Under the pieces are notes generated by a model. It searched no databases. It worked only from the letters and a program-made list of their open reading frames with translations, and was not told the DNA's origin. Shown piece by piece: positions 9,124 through 17,130 of a stretch of DNA of 38,396 bases. The stretch is from CALZBJ01 sp945619025 (lineage in GTDB: Bacteria > Pseudomonadota > Gammaproteobacteria > Cardiobacteriales > Wohlfahrtiimonadaceae), in contig CALZBJ010000018.1 of assembly GCA_945619025.1 (NCBI GenBank), positions 1-38,396 of the forward strand, read 5' to 3'. The position numbers were made by a program, and so were the translations under genes. Position 1 is the stretch's first letter. The number at the start of each line of letters is the position of its first letter.

Positions 9124-10374
9124 GTGATTTTTTGGATCTATCGCGTGCTGTGGTGGCTATTATTGCCGCCCATTGCACTCTATCGCTTTTATAAAGATTG
9201 GCGCTCACCGCTTGGGCGTCACTCTTTTAAGGCGCGTTTTGCCCTTGGTGAGATTCCTAAGGCCGATATTTTGATCCACGCCGTCTCCCTTGGGGAAGTA
9301 CGCGCGGTAACGCCCTTTGTTCACCGCTTACTTGAAATTTATCCTGATAAAAAAATCCTCTTTACCGCCACAACCTTAACGGGCAGTCGCCAAATTAAAG
9401 AGAGTTTTGGGGATCGGGTTCTCCATACCTTTTTACCGCTCGATGGCGGTGCGATGACGCGCCGATTTCTGAAAAAAGTTGCCCCTAGCGTGATTTTAAT
9501 CATGGAGACGGAGATTTGGCCCAATCTGTTCCATCAAGCAAAAATCCTTGATATTCCGCTCTTTATTATTAGCGCGTGCCTTTCGGATCGTTCGTTTCAT
9601 CGTTATCAAAAAATTCCTAAAACCATTGGTTCGCTCTTAAGTCAGACATATGTTCTAGCGCAAACCGATGACGATGTGGCACGTTTTAAAGCACTTGGAG
9701 TGAAGTCCGCCCAAAAAATGGGCAATATTAAATATGAGATGCGCGTCCCTGATAAAGCGATGGAGGCGGTAAAAACTTTAACCTCGATTAAGGGCCCTAC
9801 GCTTTTTTGGATCGTGGCGAGCACTCACGAGGGGGAAGAGGCGGGAATTTTAACGGAGTTTTGTCAATTAAAAGCGCAATTTCCCGAGCTAAAATTGCTC
9901 CTTGCGCCTCGTCATCCTGAGCGCTTTAAAGAGGTCGAAAACCTAATTAAAAATGCCGATTTACGTTATCTAAAACGCTCTGAAACGGCACTCGATGAAT
10001 TCCATACCGATACCGATCTTTGGCTGATTGACACCATCGGTGAGCTATTGACCTTTTATGCGATATCGGATATTACTACTGTGGCAGGTAGCTTTGTGCC
10101 CATTGGCGGGCATAATATCTTAGAACCGGCCTATTTTGGCAAGCCCATAATTGTCGGTCCTTTCATGCATGAAAATAGTGAAATCTTTGAGCTTTTTAAG
10201 GCGAATAATGCCATTGTATCCTGCGACTATCCGGAGCTCGCAAACGTCATTAAAGAGCTGATTGAACACCCCGAAAAGAGAGAAATACTGGGGCAAAATG
10301 CGCATCGCACTATGATGGAAAATCAAGGCGCGAGCGACACCATTTTACATGCAATCGAACCTTTTATAGATTAG
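9124..10374 (+). CDS. waaA: 3-deoxy-D-manno-octulosonic acid (Kdo) transferase
   Basis: Membrane-associated glycosyltransferase (GT30) that attaches Kdo from CMP-Kdo to lipid IVA. The N-terminal hydrophobic anchor (residues 2-18) is followed by HAVSLGEVRA, with the essential glutamate of the GEVRA motif, then METEIWPNLF and, in the C-terminal GT-B half, GGHNILEPAYFGKPI. At 416 residues it is the normal length. The start codon is GTG, one base after the bamD stop, with no separate ribosome binding site, which suggests translational coupling to bamD. Mono- versus bifunctionality (one or two Kdo residues) cannot be read from sequence. No other lipopolysaccharide genes are adjacent. Confidence 0.95.
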   Translation: MIFWIYRVLWWLLLPPIALYRFYKDWRSPLGRHSFKARFALGEIPKADILIHAVSLGEVRAVTPFVHRLLEIYPDKKILFTATTLTGSRQIKESFGDRVLHTFLPLDGGAMTRRFLKKVAPSVILIMETEIWPNLFHQAKILDIPLFIISACLSDRSFHRYQKIPKTIGSLLSQTYVLAQTDDDVARFKALGVKSAQKMGNIKYEMRVPDKAMEAVKTLTSIKGPTLFWIVASTHEGEEAGILTEFCQLKAQFPELKLLLAPRHPERFKEVENLIKNADLRYLKRSETALDEFHTDTDLWLIDTIGELLTFYAISDITTVAGSFVPIGGHNILEPAYFGKPIIVGPFMHENSEIFELFKANNAIVSCDYPELANVIKELIEHPEKREILGQNAHRTMMENQGASDTILHAIEPFID

Positions 10375-10443
10375 GTAAAGGGCGATTCGACGCGAATTGT
10401 CCGTACTTAATCGGCATTAGTCTAAATCCTTGGAGGAGGAAAT

Positions 10444-11952
10444 ATGAGTACTGATTTAAGTAGTAGAATTCGCCACAAAGACTTTGTGGAAAAAGTGGTC
10501 TCAGCGGAAGAAGCTGCATCATGGATTGAAGATGGCATGACCTTAGGGATGAGTGGTTTCACACTGTTTGGTGAGCCAAAAGTATTCCCACAAGCGCTCT
10601 CAGAAAGAGGCAAGAAAGAGAAATTTAAAGTAAACCTCTTTACCGGCGCATCGCTTGGCCCAGCGGCGGACCAGTCTATGGCCGAAGCGGATATCTTAAA
10701 TCTTAGACTCCCCTATCAAAGTAACCGCGTTTTACGTAAAAAAATTAACGACGGTGAAATCAAATATATCGACCAACATCTTTCATACACCGCAGAAGCG
10801 CTTCGTCAAGGCAGCCTTGGCAAGATCGATTATGCCGTAATTGAAGCGACAGCGATCACCGAAGAAGGTGAAATTATCCCAACAGGATCGGTCGGTAACT
10901 CGCCTATCTATGTTGATATGGCCGAACACGTAATTATCGAATTGAACCTAACGGCGCCAAAAGAGTACGAAGGCATTCACGATATCTACGTACCGGGCCC
11001 ACAAGGTGAAAATACACGTCAAGAAATTCCGGTCTATGAGATTGGTAAACGCATCGGCACAAAAGGGATTAAAGTTGATCCTGCTAAAGTGCGCGGTATT
11101 GTAATTTCAGAAGAGCCAGACATTCCATCACCACTATTTGAACCGAATGAAGAGACCCAAGCGATCGCGGATAATCTTCTCTCATTCTTTGAGTGTGAAG
11201 TGGAAGAAGGGCGCTTAACTGAGAGTTTAGCACCGCTTCAATCGGGCGTTGGTTCGGTTGCTAATGCGGTATTAAGCGGCATGGCGAAATCGAAATTTAA
11301 AGATATCGTTGTGGCGTCTGAAGTGCTTCAAGATGGTATTTTTGACCTTATCGACGCAGGCGTTGTTAAATTTGCAGCGGCAACCGCATTATCTCTCTCA
11401 AAACGCCGTGTTGAGAGCTTAGCGGAAGACTTAAAACGCTATCAAGATAAGATCATTTTCCGCCCACAAGAAGTGAGTAACCACCCAGAGGTAATCCGCC
11501 GTTTAGGGGTGATCTCATTCAATACCGCGCTTGAAGTGGACATCTACGGAAACGTCAACTCAACGCACGTAAGCGGCACGCATATGATGAACGGTATCGG
11601 CGGTTCGGGCGACTTTGCTCGTAACGCACGTATCACGATTTTTGTCACGCAATCAACGGCAAAAGATGGCGCGATCTCAGCGATCGTTCCCTTTGTGACG
11701 CACGTTGACCACACTAATCACGACGTTGATGTGATTGTGACTGAGCAAGGTTATGCGGACATTCGCGGTCTTTGCCCTGTGGAAGCGGCGGAAGTGATCA
11801 TTGAAAACTGTATGCATCCGAAGTTTAAACAGCAAGCTCGTGACTATTTTGAAGAAGCGAAAGCGCGCGGGGGCAACACACCTCACGTATTAGAAAAAGC
11901 GTTCTCATGGCACTTAAACCTTAAAGAAAAAGGCACGATGCTATTAGACTAA
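10444..11952 (+). CDS. Succinyl-CoA:acetate CoA-transferase type (acetyl-CoA hydrolase/transferase family), copy 1
   Basis: The family moves CoA between succinate and acetate (Cat1, AarC, ScpC) and can hydrolyse acetyl-CoA. Two tandem NagB-like domains are present. SEVLQDG places Glu293 where the AarC catalytic glutamate (Glu294) forms the CoA thioester, and GIGGSGDFARNA is the C-terminal CoA-binding glycine loop. Length 502 is typical. A strong GGAGGAGG precedes the ATG. A weak promoter-like pair (TTGTCC 10398, TCTAAA 10421) lies in the 69-base gap after waaA, so it may be separately transcribed. Its product is strongly similar to the next gene along its whole length. In the cell it would recycle acetate or replace succinyl-CoA synthetase; which of these is inference. 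Confidence 0.9.
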   Translation: MSTDLSSRIRHKDFVEKVVSAEEAASWIEDGMTLGMSGFTLFGEPKVFPQALSERGKKEKFKVNLFTGASLGPAADQSMAEADILNLRLPYQSNRVLRKKINDGEIKYIDQHLSYTAEALRQGSLGKIDYAVIEATAITEEGEIIPTGSVGNSPIYVDMAEHVIIELNLTAPKEYEGIHDIYVPGPQGENTRQEIPVYEIGKRIGTKGIKVDPAKVRGIVISEEPDIPSPLFEPNEETQAIADNLLSFFECEVEEGRLTESLAPLQSGVGSVANAVLSGMAKSKFKDIVVASEVLQDGIFDLIDAGVVKFAAATALSLSKRRVESLAEDLKRYQDKIIFRPQEVSNHPEVIRRLGVISFNTALEVDIYGNVNSTHVSGTHMMNGIGGSGDFARNARITIFVTQSTAKDGAISAIVPFVTHVDHTNHDVDVIVTEQGYADIRGLCPVEAAEVIIENCMHPKFKQQARDYFEEAKARGGNTPHVLEKAFSWHLNLKEKGTMLLD

Positions 11953-12008
11953 GCGTCAACTAACATCAATTGAACTGCTTGCATTGTAGACAATTGTAGA
12001 ATTTAGAG

Positions 12009-12034
12009 AGGAGGCCGATTGGTCTCCTTTTTTT
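12009..12034 (+). terminator. Intrinsic terminator after CoA-transferase copy 1
   Basis: Stem AGGAGGCC/GGTCTCCT (one G-T pair) with a GATT loop, followed by seven Ts (12028-12034). It separates the two tandem copies into independent transcription units. Confidence 0.85.
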
Positions 12035-12391
12035 ATGCCGATATTTCATCTAAATCCATTGTTAAACCGATCGAACGATCCCTTTTGAAGACAAAGAAGC
12101 GTAGAAAAAGATTGCTTTTTAGCAAGATTTAATTATATAGTAGAGAAATTCAATGATTCATTGAGAGGTGTTTAAGCCTTGATTTAAATAGATAAAAAGA
12201 ATGAAACTCAGTGGCAAAGCCGCACAGTAAACGGTTTGAGCCTCGATGAATTTTTGAACCACATTGAATCTGATTTCAGTATGATCCGCTTTAATAAGCG
12301 CCCCTCTCGGCAAAATTGAGAGCGCGCGATTAATAACAATAATCATAAACAAAGACTATCAAAAATAGTTGCATCATTAGAGGAGATAATA
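12035..12391 (+). other. 357-base spacer between the tandem CoA-transferase genes
   Basis: There is no convincing gene. Contents: a small palindrome TTGCT-TTTT-AGCAA (12112-12125); a 43-codon stretch without stop in one plus-strand frame (12188-12316) that reads like protein but has no ATG start; a GC-rich imperfect hairpin (12298-12327, arms GCGC...CTCTC and GAGAG...GCGC); and a candidate promoter for copy 2 at 12316-12343. The first copy has only a 69-base leader, so the two copies have different upstream control. Confidence 0.6.
12316..12343 (+). promoter_or_regulatory. Candidate promoter of CoA-transferase copy 2
   Basis: TTGAGA (12316-12321), a 16-base spacer and AATAAT (12338-12343, five of six matches to TATAAT). 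This would start transcription near 12350, giving a leader of about 42 bases. The -35 lies in the right arm of a GC-rich dyad. Confidence 0.4.
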
Positions 12392-13903
12392 ATGAGTACT
12401 GATCTTAATAACCGAATTCGTCATCCAGAGTTGGCTAAAAAAGTGGTATCCGCAGAAGAGGCCGCCTCGTGGATTGAAAATGGTATGACGCTGGGAATGA
12501 GTGGATTTACACTCTACGGCGAGCCAAAAGTATTCCCGCAGGCGCTTGCAAAACGTGCAGACGGCGATAACTTTAAAGTTAATATTTTTACCGGTGCATC
12601 GCTTGGGCCAACTGCCGATGGGGTGATGGCGGAAGCGGGCATTATTAATCTGCGTCTTCCATATCAAGCAAACCCGAGCCTACGTAAAAAAATCAATGCA
12701 GGCGAGATTAAATACATTGACCAGCATCTCTCATACACCGCAGAAACCATTCGTCAAGGCACACTCGGCAAGATCGATTACGCGATTATTGAAGCAGCGG
12801 CGATTACTGAAGATGGGCTCATTATTCCCACAGGATCGGTAGGAAACTCGCCGATCTATGCAGAAAAAGCGGATTACGTGATTGTGGAATTAAACACGAG
12901 CGCACCGAAAGAGTATGAAGGCGTTCACGATGTGTTGGTTCTTCCTGAGCAAGGCTCGGAGCGCCAAGCGATTCCAATTTACGATATCAGTAATAAACAC
13001 ATTGGTGAGAAGGGCATTCGTGTGAGCCCCGATAAGATTAAAGGGATTATTCTTTCGGAAGAACCCGATATTCCATCACCGCTTTTTGAGCCCAATGAAG
13101 AGACCCAAGCGATTGCCGATAATCTCCTCTCATTTTTAGAAAAAGAGGTAGAAGATGGCCGCTTAACGGAGAGCTTAGCACCGTTACAATCAGGCGTTGG
13201 GTCGGTGGCGAATGCAGTATTAAGCGGCATGACGAAATCGAAATTTAAAGATTTGGTTGTCGCCTCTGAAGTATTGCAAGATGGGATTTTCGATCTCATT
13301 GACGCAGGGGTTGTGAAGTTTGCGGTCGCTACCGCACTGTCTCTTTCTGAGCGCCGCGTTGCAACGCTTGCCAATGACCTTGCGAAATATCAAAACAGCA
13401 TCATGTTTAGACCGCAAGAGATCACCAACAATCCAGAAATTATCCGCCGTCTTGGGGTAATTGCCTTTAATACGGCGCTTGAGGTGGATATCTACGGAAA
13501 CGTCAACTCAACGCATGTCAGCGGTACCCATATGATGAACGGAATTGGTGGCTCGGGTGACTTTGCTCGTAACGCGCGCATCACCATTTTTGTTACGCAA
13601 TCTACGGCAAAAAATGGCGCGATCTCAACGATTGTTCCTTTCGTGACCCACGTTGACCATACTAATCACGATGTTGATGTAATCGTCACCGAGCAAGGGT
13701 ATGCGGACATTCGCGGTCTCTGCCCACGAGAAGCGGCTGAGAAAATTATCGAAAACTGTATGCATCCAACCTTTAAGCAGCAAGCCCGTGATTACTATGA
13801 GGAAGCGAAAGCGACCCGTAGTGGTAATACGCCTCACGTGTTAGAGAAAGCCTTCTCATGGCACGTGAATCTGGCCCAAAAAGGCACGATGCTACTCGAC
13901 TAA
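12392..13903 (+). CDS. Succinyl-CoA:acetate CoA-transferase type, copy 2
   Basis: Tandem paralogue of the gene at 10444, alignable end to end. The same SEVLQDG catalytic-glutamate motif (Glu293), the GIGGSGDFARNA glycine loop and the long conserved block TQSTAK..GAIS..VPFVTHVDHTNHD are present. Length is 503; the one-residue difference is near the C-terminus (KATRSGNTP against KARGGNTP). The two copies diverge mainly at residues 55-60, 75-95 and 180-205, and synonymous sites differ widely, so the duplication is not recent, although short blocks remain identical in DNA (for example around 13494-13519). AGAGGAG precedes the ATG. Each copy has its own terminator, so differential expression is likely. 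Substrate difference between copies cannot be predicted. Confidence 0.9.
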   Translation: MSTDLNNRIRHPELAKKVVSAEEAASWIENGMTLGMSGFTLYGEPKVFPQALAKRADGDNFKVNIFTGASLGPTADGVMAEAGIINLRLPYQANPSLRKKINAGEIKYIDQHLSYTAETIRQGTLGKIDYAIIEAAAITEDGLIIPTGSVGNSPIYAEKADYVIVELNTSAPKEYEGVHDVLVLPEQGSERQAIPIYDISNKHIGEKGIRVSPDKIKGIILSEEPDIPSPLFEPNEETQAIADNLLSFLEKEVEDGRLTESLAPLQSGVGSVANAVLSGMTKSKFKDLVVASEVLQDGIFDLIDAGVVKFAVATALSLSERRVATLANDLAKYQNSIMFRPQEITNNPEIIRRLGVIAFNTALEVDIYGNVNSTHVSGTHMMNGIGGSGDFARNARITIFVTQSTAKNGAISTIVPFVTHVDHTNHDVDVIVTEQGYADIRGLCPREAAEKIIENCMHPTFKQQARDYYEEAKATRSGNTPHVLEKAFSWHVNLAQKGTMLLD

Positions 13904-13941
13904 TTGAGCCGGTCTAGATTAGTTAAATAGAAGTAAATATT

Positions 13942-13977
13942 AAGCTGAAGCAGAGTAATCCTCGCTTCAGCTTTTTT
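13942..13977 (+). terminator. Intrinsic terminator after CoA-transferase copy 2
   Basis: A perfect 10-base stem, AAGCTGAAGC (13942-13951) with GCTTCAGCTT (13964-13973), followed by a T run to 13977. Confidence 0.9.
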
Positions 13978-14023
13978 ATGTTTGCATTTTACATAAAGAA
14001 ATAATAAGACAAAGAAAGAAGGC

Positions 14024-14055
14024 AAAAAAGAGCGTAACTCCGGAAATTACGCTCT
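14024..14055 (-). terminator. Intrinsic terminator of the CstA-family gene
   Basis: A perfect 9-base stem, AGAGCGTAA (14029-14037) with TTACGCTCT (14047-14055), followed on the minus strand by six Ts (14024-14029). Confidence 0.85.
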
Positions 14056-14138
14056 AATTACTTGTGTGCATTGTTATTGTTCTTATCTGCACGCCTCCTC
14101 GGTTGCCACGGTTTCACTGCAGGTGTTTATGAGGCCCA

Positions 14139-15599
14139 TTAGCGGATAACGGGCTGTGCAAGTTGGAAATTAGAGATATCTTCTTCCAGTGGCGTATTTT
14201 GATTGCGTGCACGACGTGCGGCATAGAAGAATAACACCACTAAAACGGCAGTAATTACCGCGGCTAGGATTTGAGAAATATCCGCCGGCAATCCAAAGCC
14301 GATCGGCATATTGAGAATATAGGTGGTCACCGCCATCAACATAAATGTCCCCGGAAGGAGCGCAATCCAGTAATTACGGCGATCAATATAGAGGTACATC
14401 GCGCCAATAAAGAGGGCAATTACCGCGGTCGATTGGTTCGCCCATGAGAAATAGCGCCATAAAAGAGTGAAGTCGATCTGCAATAACACCGCTGAAATCG
14501 CAAACATCGGGAGCGCAATCCAGAGACGGCTTGTCATTTTTTTCTGGGGGATTTTAAAGTAATCTGCCACAATCATGCGCGCACTTCTAAAGGCGGTATC
14601 GCCGGAGGTGATGGGGAGAATGATCACCCCTAAAATCGCAATCGTGCCGCCGACAGCGCCAAGCATCGTGGTCGCCACTTTACTCACAACCACCGCAGGC
14701 CCGCCGTTGGCTAAAATATCATTTAACTCTTGACCGTGGAAAAGACTCATGCCTGCCGCTGCCCAAATCATCGCGATAACCCCTTCAGCAATCATCATGC
14801 CGTAGAAAATTTTTCGCCCCTCGCCTTCAGATTCGGTAGTGCGTGAAATAATCGGCGATTGAGTGGCGTGGAAACCTGAAAGCGCCCCGCATGAAATGGT
14901 TAAAAAGAGAAGTGGGAAGATGGCAACGCCACCAGGATGCATATTTTCTAAGGTTAATTCAGGAATTGGCGCGCCTTTTACAATAAGGCCAATGCCTACG
15001 CCAAGGGCGCTTAACACCAATAAAATCCCAAAGAACGGATAGAATCGGCCGATAATTTTATCAATCGGGAGCAGTGTCGCTAAAACGTAGTACGCGAAAA
15101 TCACCGAGACTAAAATCACGAGCGCCACTTTACCGCTCATTAAATTGTAAAGAAGGTCCGCCGGGGCTGACACAAATACCGTCCCCACAAGGACTAAAAG
15201 CAGAAGCGAAAACGCATTGACGATATGTTTCATAAAGGAGCCAAAGAAGCGCTCGGCAAGCTCGGGAATATGGGCACCACGATTCCGGATGGAGATCATA
15301 CCGGTTAAATAATCATGCACCGCGCCCGCGAAAATGGCGCCAAAGACAATCCATAAAAAGGCAACAGGACCATAAAGTGCACCCATAATCGGGCCAAAAA
15401 TAGGGCCGACTCCGGCAATATTTAGTAGCTGAATCAGCGCATTTTTGCGCGTATTCATCGGGACATAGTCCACACCATCACTATTGACAAACGCAGGCGT
15501 TGGGCGCTTTTCCTGTACACCAAACACTCGTTCGACATATTTACCATAGGTAAAATAGCCAACAATTAATAAAACGATACCGCCAAGAAAGGTAATCAT
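14139..15599 (-). CDS. CstA/BtsT-family membrane transporter, short form
   Basis: Polytopic inner-membrane carrier of the carbon-starvation family; E. coli members CstA and BtsT take up pyruvate or peptides. The family block NIAGVGPIFGPIMGALYGPVAFLWIVFGAIFAGAVHDY is recognisable in pieces (NIAGVGPIFGPI, GAVHDYLTGMISIRNRG), as is SGFHATQSPIISRT. With ATG 15599 the protein has 486 residues, much shorter than E. coli CstA or BtsT (about 700), matching the compact CstA subfamily. The chosen ATG has TGGAGG five to six bases upstream; a GTG start 14 codons earlier has no such site. It faces the CoA-transferase genes convergently. Import of pyruvate or a related acid is a family inference. The substrate is unknown. 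Confidence 0.88.
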   Translation of the reverse strand: MITFLGGIVLLIVGYFTYGKYVERVFGVQEKRPTPAFVNSDGVDYVPMNTRKNALIQLLNIAGVGPIFGPIMGALYGPVAFLWIVFGAIFAGAVHDYLTGMISIRNRGAHIPELAERFFGSFMKHIVNAFSLLLLVLVGTVFVSAPADLLYNLMSGKVALVILVSVIFAYYVLATLLPIDKIIGRFYPFFGILLVLSALGVGIGLIVKGAPIPELTLENMHPGGVAIFPLLFLTISCGALSGFHATQSPIISRTTESEGEGRKIFYGMMIAEGVIAMIWAAAGMSLFHGQELNDILANGGPAVVVSKVATTMLGAVGGTIAILGVIILPITSGDTAFRSARMIVADYFKIPQKKMTSRLWIALPMFAISAVLLQIDFTLLWRYFSWANQSTAVIALFIGAMYLYIDRRNYWIALLPGTFMLMAVTTYILNMPIGFGLPADISQILAAVITAVLVVLFFYAARRARNQNTPLEEDISNFQLAQPVIR

Positions 15600-15999
15600 T
15601 AAGGCCTCCAATTGCATGAGAATTTTTATTGTTAGAATCACACATTGCGCCCGATAACAGGCGCGTTAATTTCACTATAGCAAAGGTGTATGATGATTTA
15701 ACGGCAGATAAATAGTATATCTATTATGCATTTTTGTTATAGATAATCGCCGAGATAATTATGGATGATTATGCAGACAAAATGCAAAGAAGGGTAAAGA
15801 CTTAAGGGTATTTTAAGAAGATAATCAACCGGTTTGAATAAAGTTTGCTCATTAATATCTATCTGATTTTCTAATTAGTTGTTTTATTTGATGGATAAAT
15901 AACGCACGTCATGTGATTTTGCGTTCCACTGTATTAATTTAATATTTCATACGCTATGATGGCGCATTAAATTAATGATTATTAAACAAAGGAAAGATT
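15600..15999. other. 400-base divergent regulatory region between cstA-like and lipoprotein genes
   Basis: AT-rich with no supported gene. On the minus strand TATAGT (about 15677-15682, weak -35) may be the cstA-family promoter. A short dyad, AATAG-TATAT-CTATT, lies near 15710-15725. On the plus strand TATGAT (15955-15960) is a likely -10 for the lipoprotein gene. I found no full CRP-type TGTGA-N6-TCACA site. Confidence 0.5.
15955..15960 (+). promoter_or_regulatory. Candidate -10 of the small lipoprotein gene
   Basis: TATGAT 40 bases before the start codon, with only a poor -35 (TATTAA at 15932-15937, 17-base spacer). It would give a leader of about 33 bases. Confidence 0.35.
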
Positions 16000-16401
16000 A
16001 TGGTTCGTATGTTTGCACGTTTTATGATGATTTTCACGGTGGCATTTGCAGTAATGGCGTGTGGCGCTGATGATAAGCCGGTTAAAGTGGCGAAAGATTA
16101 CTTCACTCAAATTGAAAAAGGCAACATCGATGGCATGTTCGATTTAATGGATATGACCGATGTATCGCAAGAAGAGCTTAACATGATCAAGCCAAAATTT
16201 GAGATGATGGCAACAGAGATGGCCAATGAGTTCAAAAAACAAGGCGGCGTAAAAGCGATGACCTTTGGCGAAGCGGAGTATAATGACGATAAAACCATGG
16301 CAAAAGTGCGCGTAACGGCAAAAGATGCGGGTGGTGGTGACGATATCGTTGATATGATCAGCCTTAAAAAAGTGAATGGTAAATGGAAAATCTCGCAATA
16401 A
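16000..16401 (+). CDS. Small lipoprotein, DUF4878/NTF2-like
   Basis: 133 residues. A hydrophobic N-terminus ends in VMAC, a slightly atypical lipobox with Cys21 followed by Gly-Ala-Asp-Asp. The mature part runs helix, helix, then beta strands: PVKVAKDYFTQIEKGNIDGMFDLMD is the typical opening of DUF4878/NTF2-like lipoproteins, and the C-terminal LKKVNGKWKISQ is the usual closing strand. The function of such proteins is mostly unknown. The start has AAAGGAAAG upstream. A terminator follows at 16429-16454, so expression is mainly monocistronic, with possible read-through into the secreted hydrolase gene 86 bases on. The Asp after Cys+1 is not at +2, so transport to the outer membrane is expected. 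Confidence 0.75.
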   Translation: MVRMFARFMMIFTVAFAVMACGADDKPVKVAKDYFTQIEKGNIDGMFDLMDMTDVSQEELNMIKPKFEMMATEMANEFKKQGGVKAMTFGEAEYNDDKTMAKVRVTAKDAGGGDDIVDMISLKKVNGKWKISQ

Positions 16402-16428
16402 TCATTGCCGAGTAACCAATATTTAAAG

Positions 16429-16454
16429 AGAGGGAGAATGCTCCCTTTTCTTTT
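16429..16454 (+). terminator. Intrinsic terminator after the small lipoprotein gene
   Basis: Stem AGGGAG (16431-16436), loop AATG, CTCCCT (16441-16446), followed by a T-rich tract interrupted by one C (to 16454). Read-through into the next gene is possible. Confidence 0.65.
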
Positions 16455-16487
16455 GTCCTAAAATTCTCAAAACCCCAGAAATATTTT

Positions 16488-17084
16488 ATGAAACGTCTTT
16501 TCCCCTCTATTTTTATTTGTTTAATAATATTATTAACGCCGTTAGAAAGGGCGGCTAGTGCGCCTTTTTATGATCTTTTAGAAGAGGGCGATTTTATTTT
16601 CAGAGAAGGGACGGAGTTTGTAAGCGATGTGGTACGCTCCCTTGATAATGATCTTTATAGCCATGTGGGCATGGTGACTTATGAGGAGGGTGCTTGGAAG
16701 GTGATTCATGCAACGCCCGACGAAATTGGCGATGGGTTTTCCGGCGTTGTGATCGATTCCATTGAGTTCTTTTTAGCAAAAGAGCGGAGTGATCATTTTG
16801 CGATTTATCGTGTTAAAAATGAAGGTGTGATCGCCCAAAGTGCCACACAATTTGCACGGCTTCAGCAAGGCGTACCATTTCATTATGATGTGGCTCAAGG
16901 AACCTATTGCACGCGCCTCATTTATGATGCCTATCAAGCGGCGGATCTTGATTTGGAGGTGGAATTTTCCTCCATTCGAGCGCCGATGGTAAGTGGGGAT
17001 TATCTTTTTCCAAGCCAATTGCGTGGCTCTAAAAAAATTGAACTCATTTACCAAGGGCGCTACACAGATTTAGAGGATCATTAG
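16488..17084 (+). CDS. Secreted permuted papain-like amidase, C92 (YiiX/YebB) family
   Basis: 198 residues with a signal peptide (residues 1 to about 25, cleavage after AASA). The family is circularly permuted relative to NlpC/P60: the histidine comes first, in YSHVGMV (His59), and the cysteine later, in GTYCTRLIYDAY (Cys141), with an intervening FHYD. YaeF/YiiX/YebB proteins are thought to hydrolyse amide or thioester bonds, but physiological substrates are not settled. Both catalytic residues are present, so activity is likely. The ATG has no clear ribosome binding site (CAGAAATATTTT precedes it), which suggests weak translation or an unusual leader. It converges on the MscS-like gene. Confidence 0.8.
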   Translation: MKRLFPSIFICLIILLTPLERAASAPFYDLLEEGDFIFREGTEFVSDVVRSLDNDLYSHVGMVTYEEGAWKVIHATPDEIGDGFSGVVIDSIEFFLAKERSDHFAIYRVKNEGVIAQSATQFARLQQGVPFHYDVAQGTYCTRLIYDAYQAADLDLEVEFSSIRAPMVSGDYLFPSQLRGSKKIELIYQGRYTDLEDH

Positions 17085-17130
17085 TCGATCGCTAAATGAC
17101 TAAATCACCAGATCATTCATTAGCAACACT

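Noticed and set aside
12158..12352. 64-residue minus-strand ORF between the two CoA-transferase genes
   Set aside because: No ribosome binding site, no family resemblance, hydrophobic random-looking sequence, and it runs against the direction of both flanking genes.
12979..13374. 131-residue minus-strand ORF
   Set aside because: Antisense shadow of the second CoA-transferase; serine- and arginine-rich composition typical of such shadows.
15600..15641. GTG start for the CstA-family gene
   Set aside because: No ribosome binding site; ATG 15599 has TGGAGG at proper spacing.
15901..15935. TGTGA half-site suggesting a CRP box
   Set aside because: The second half-site (TCACA at six bases) is missing.
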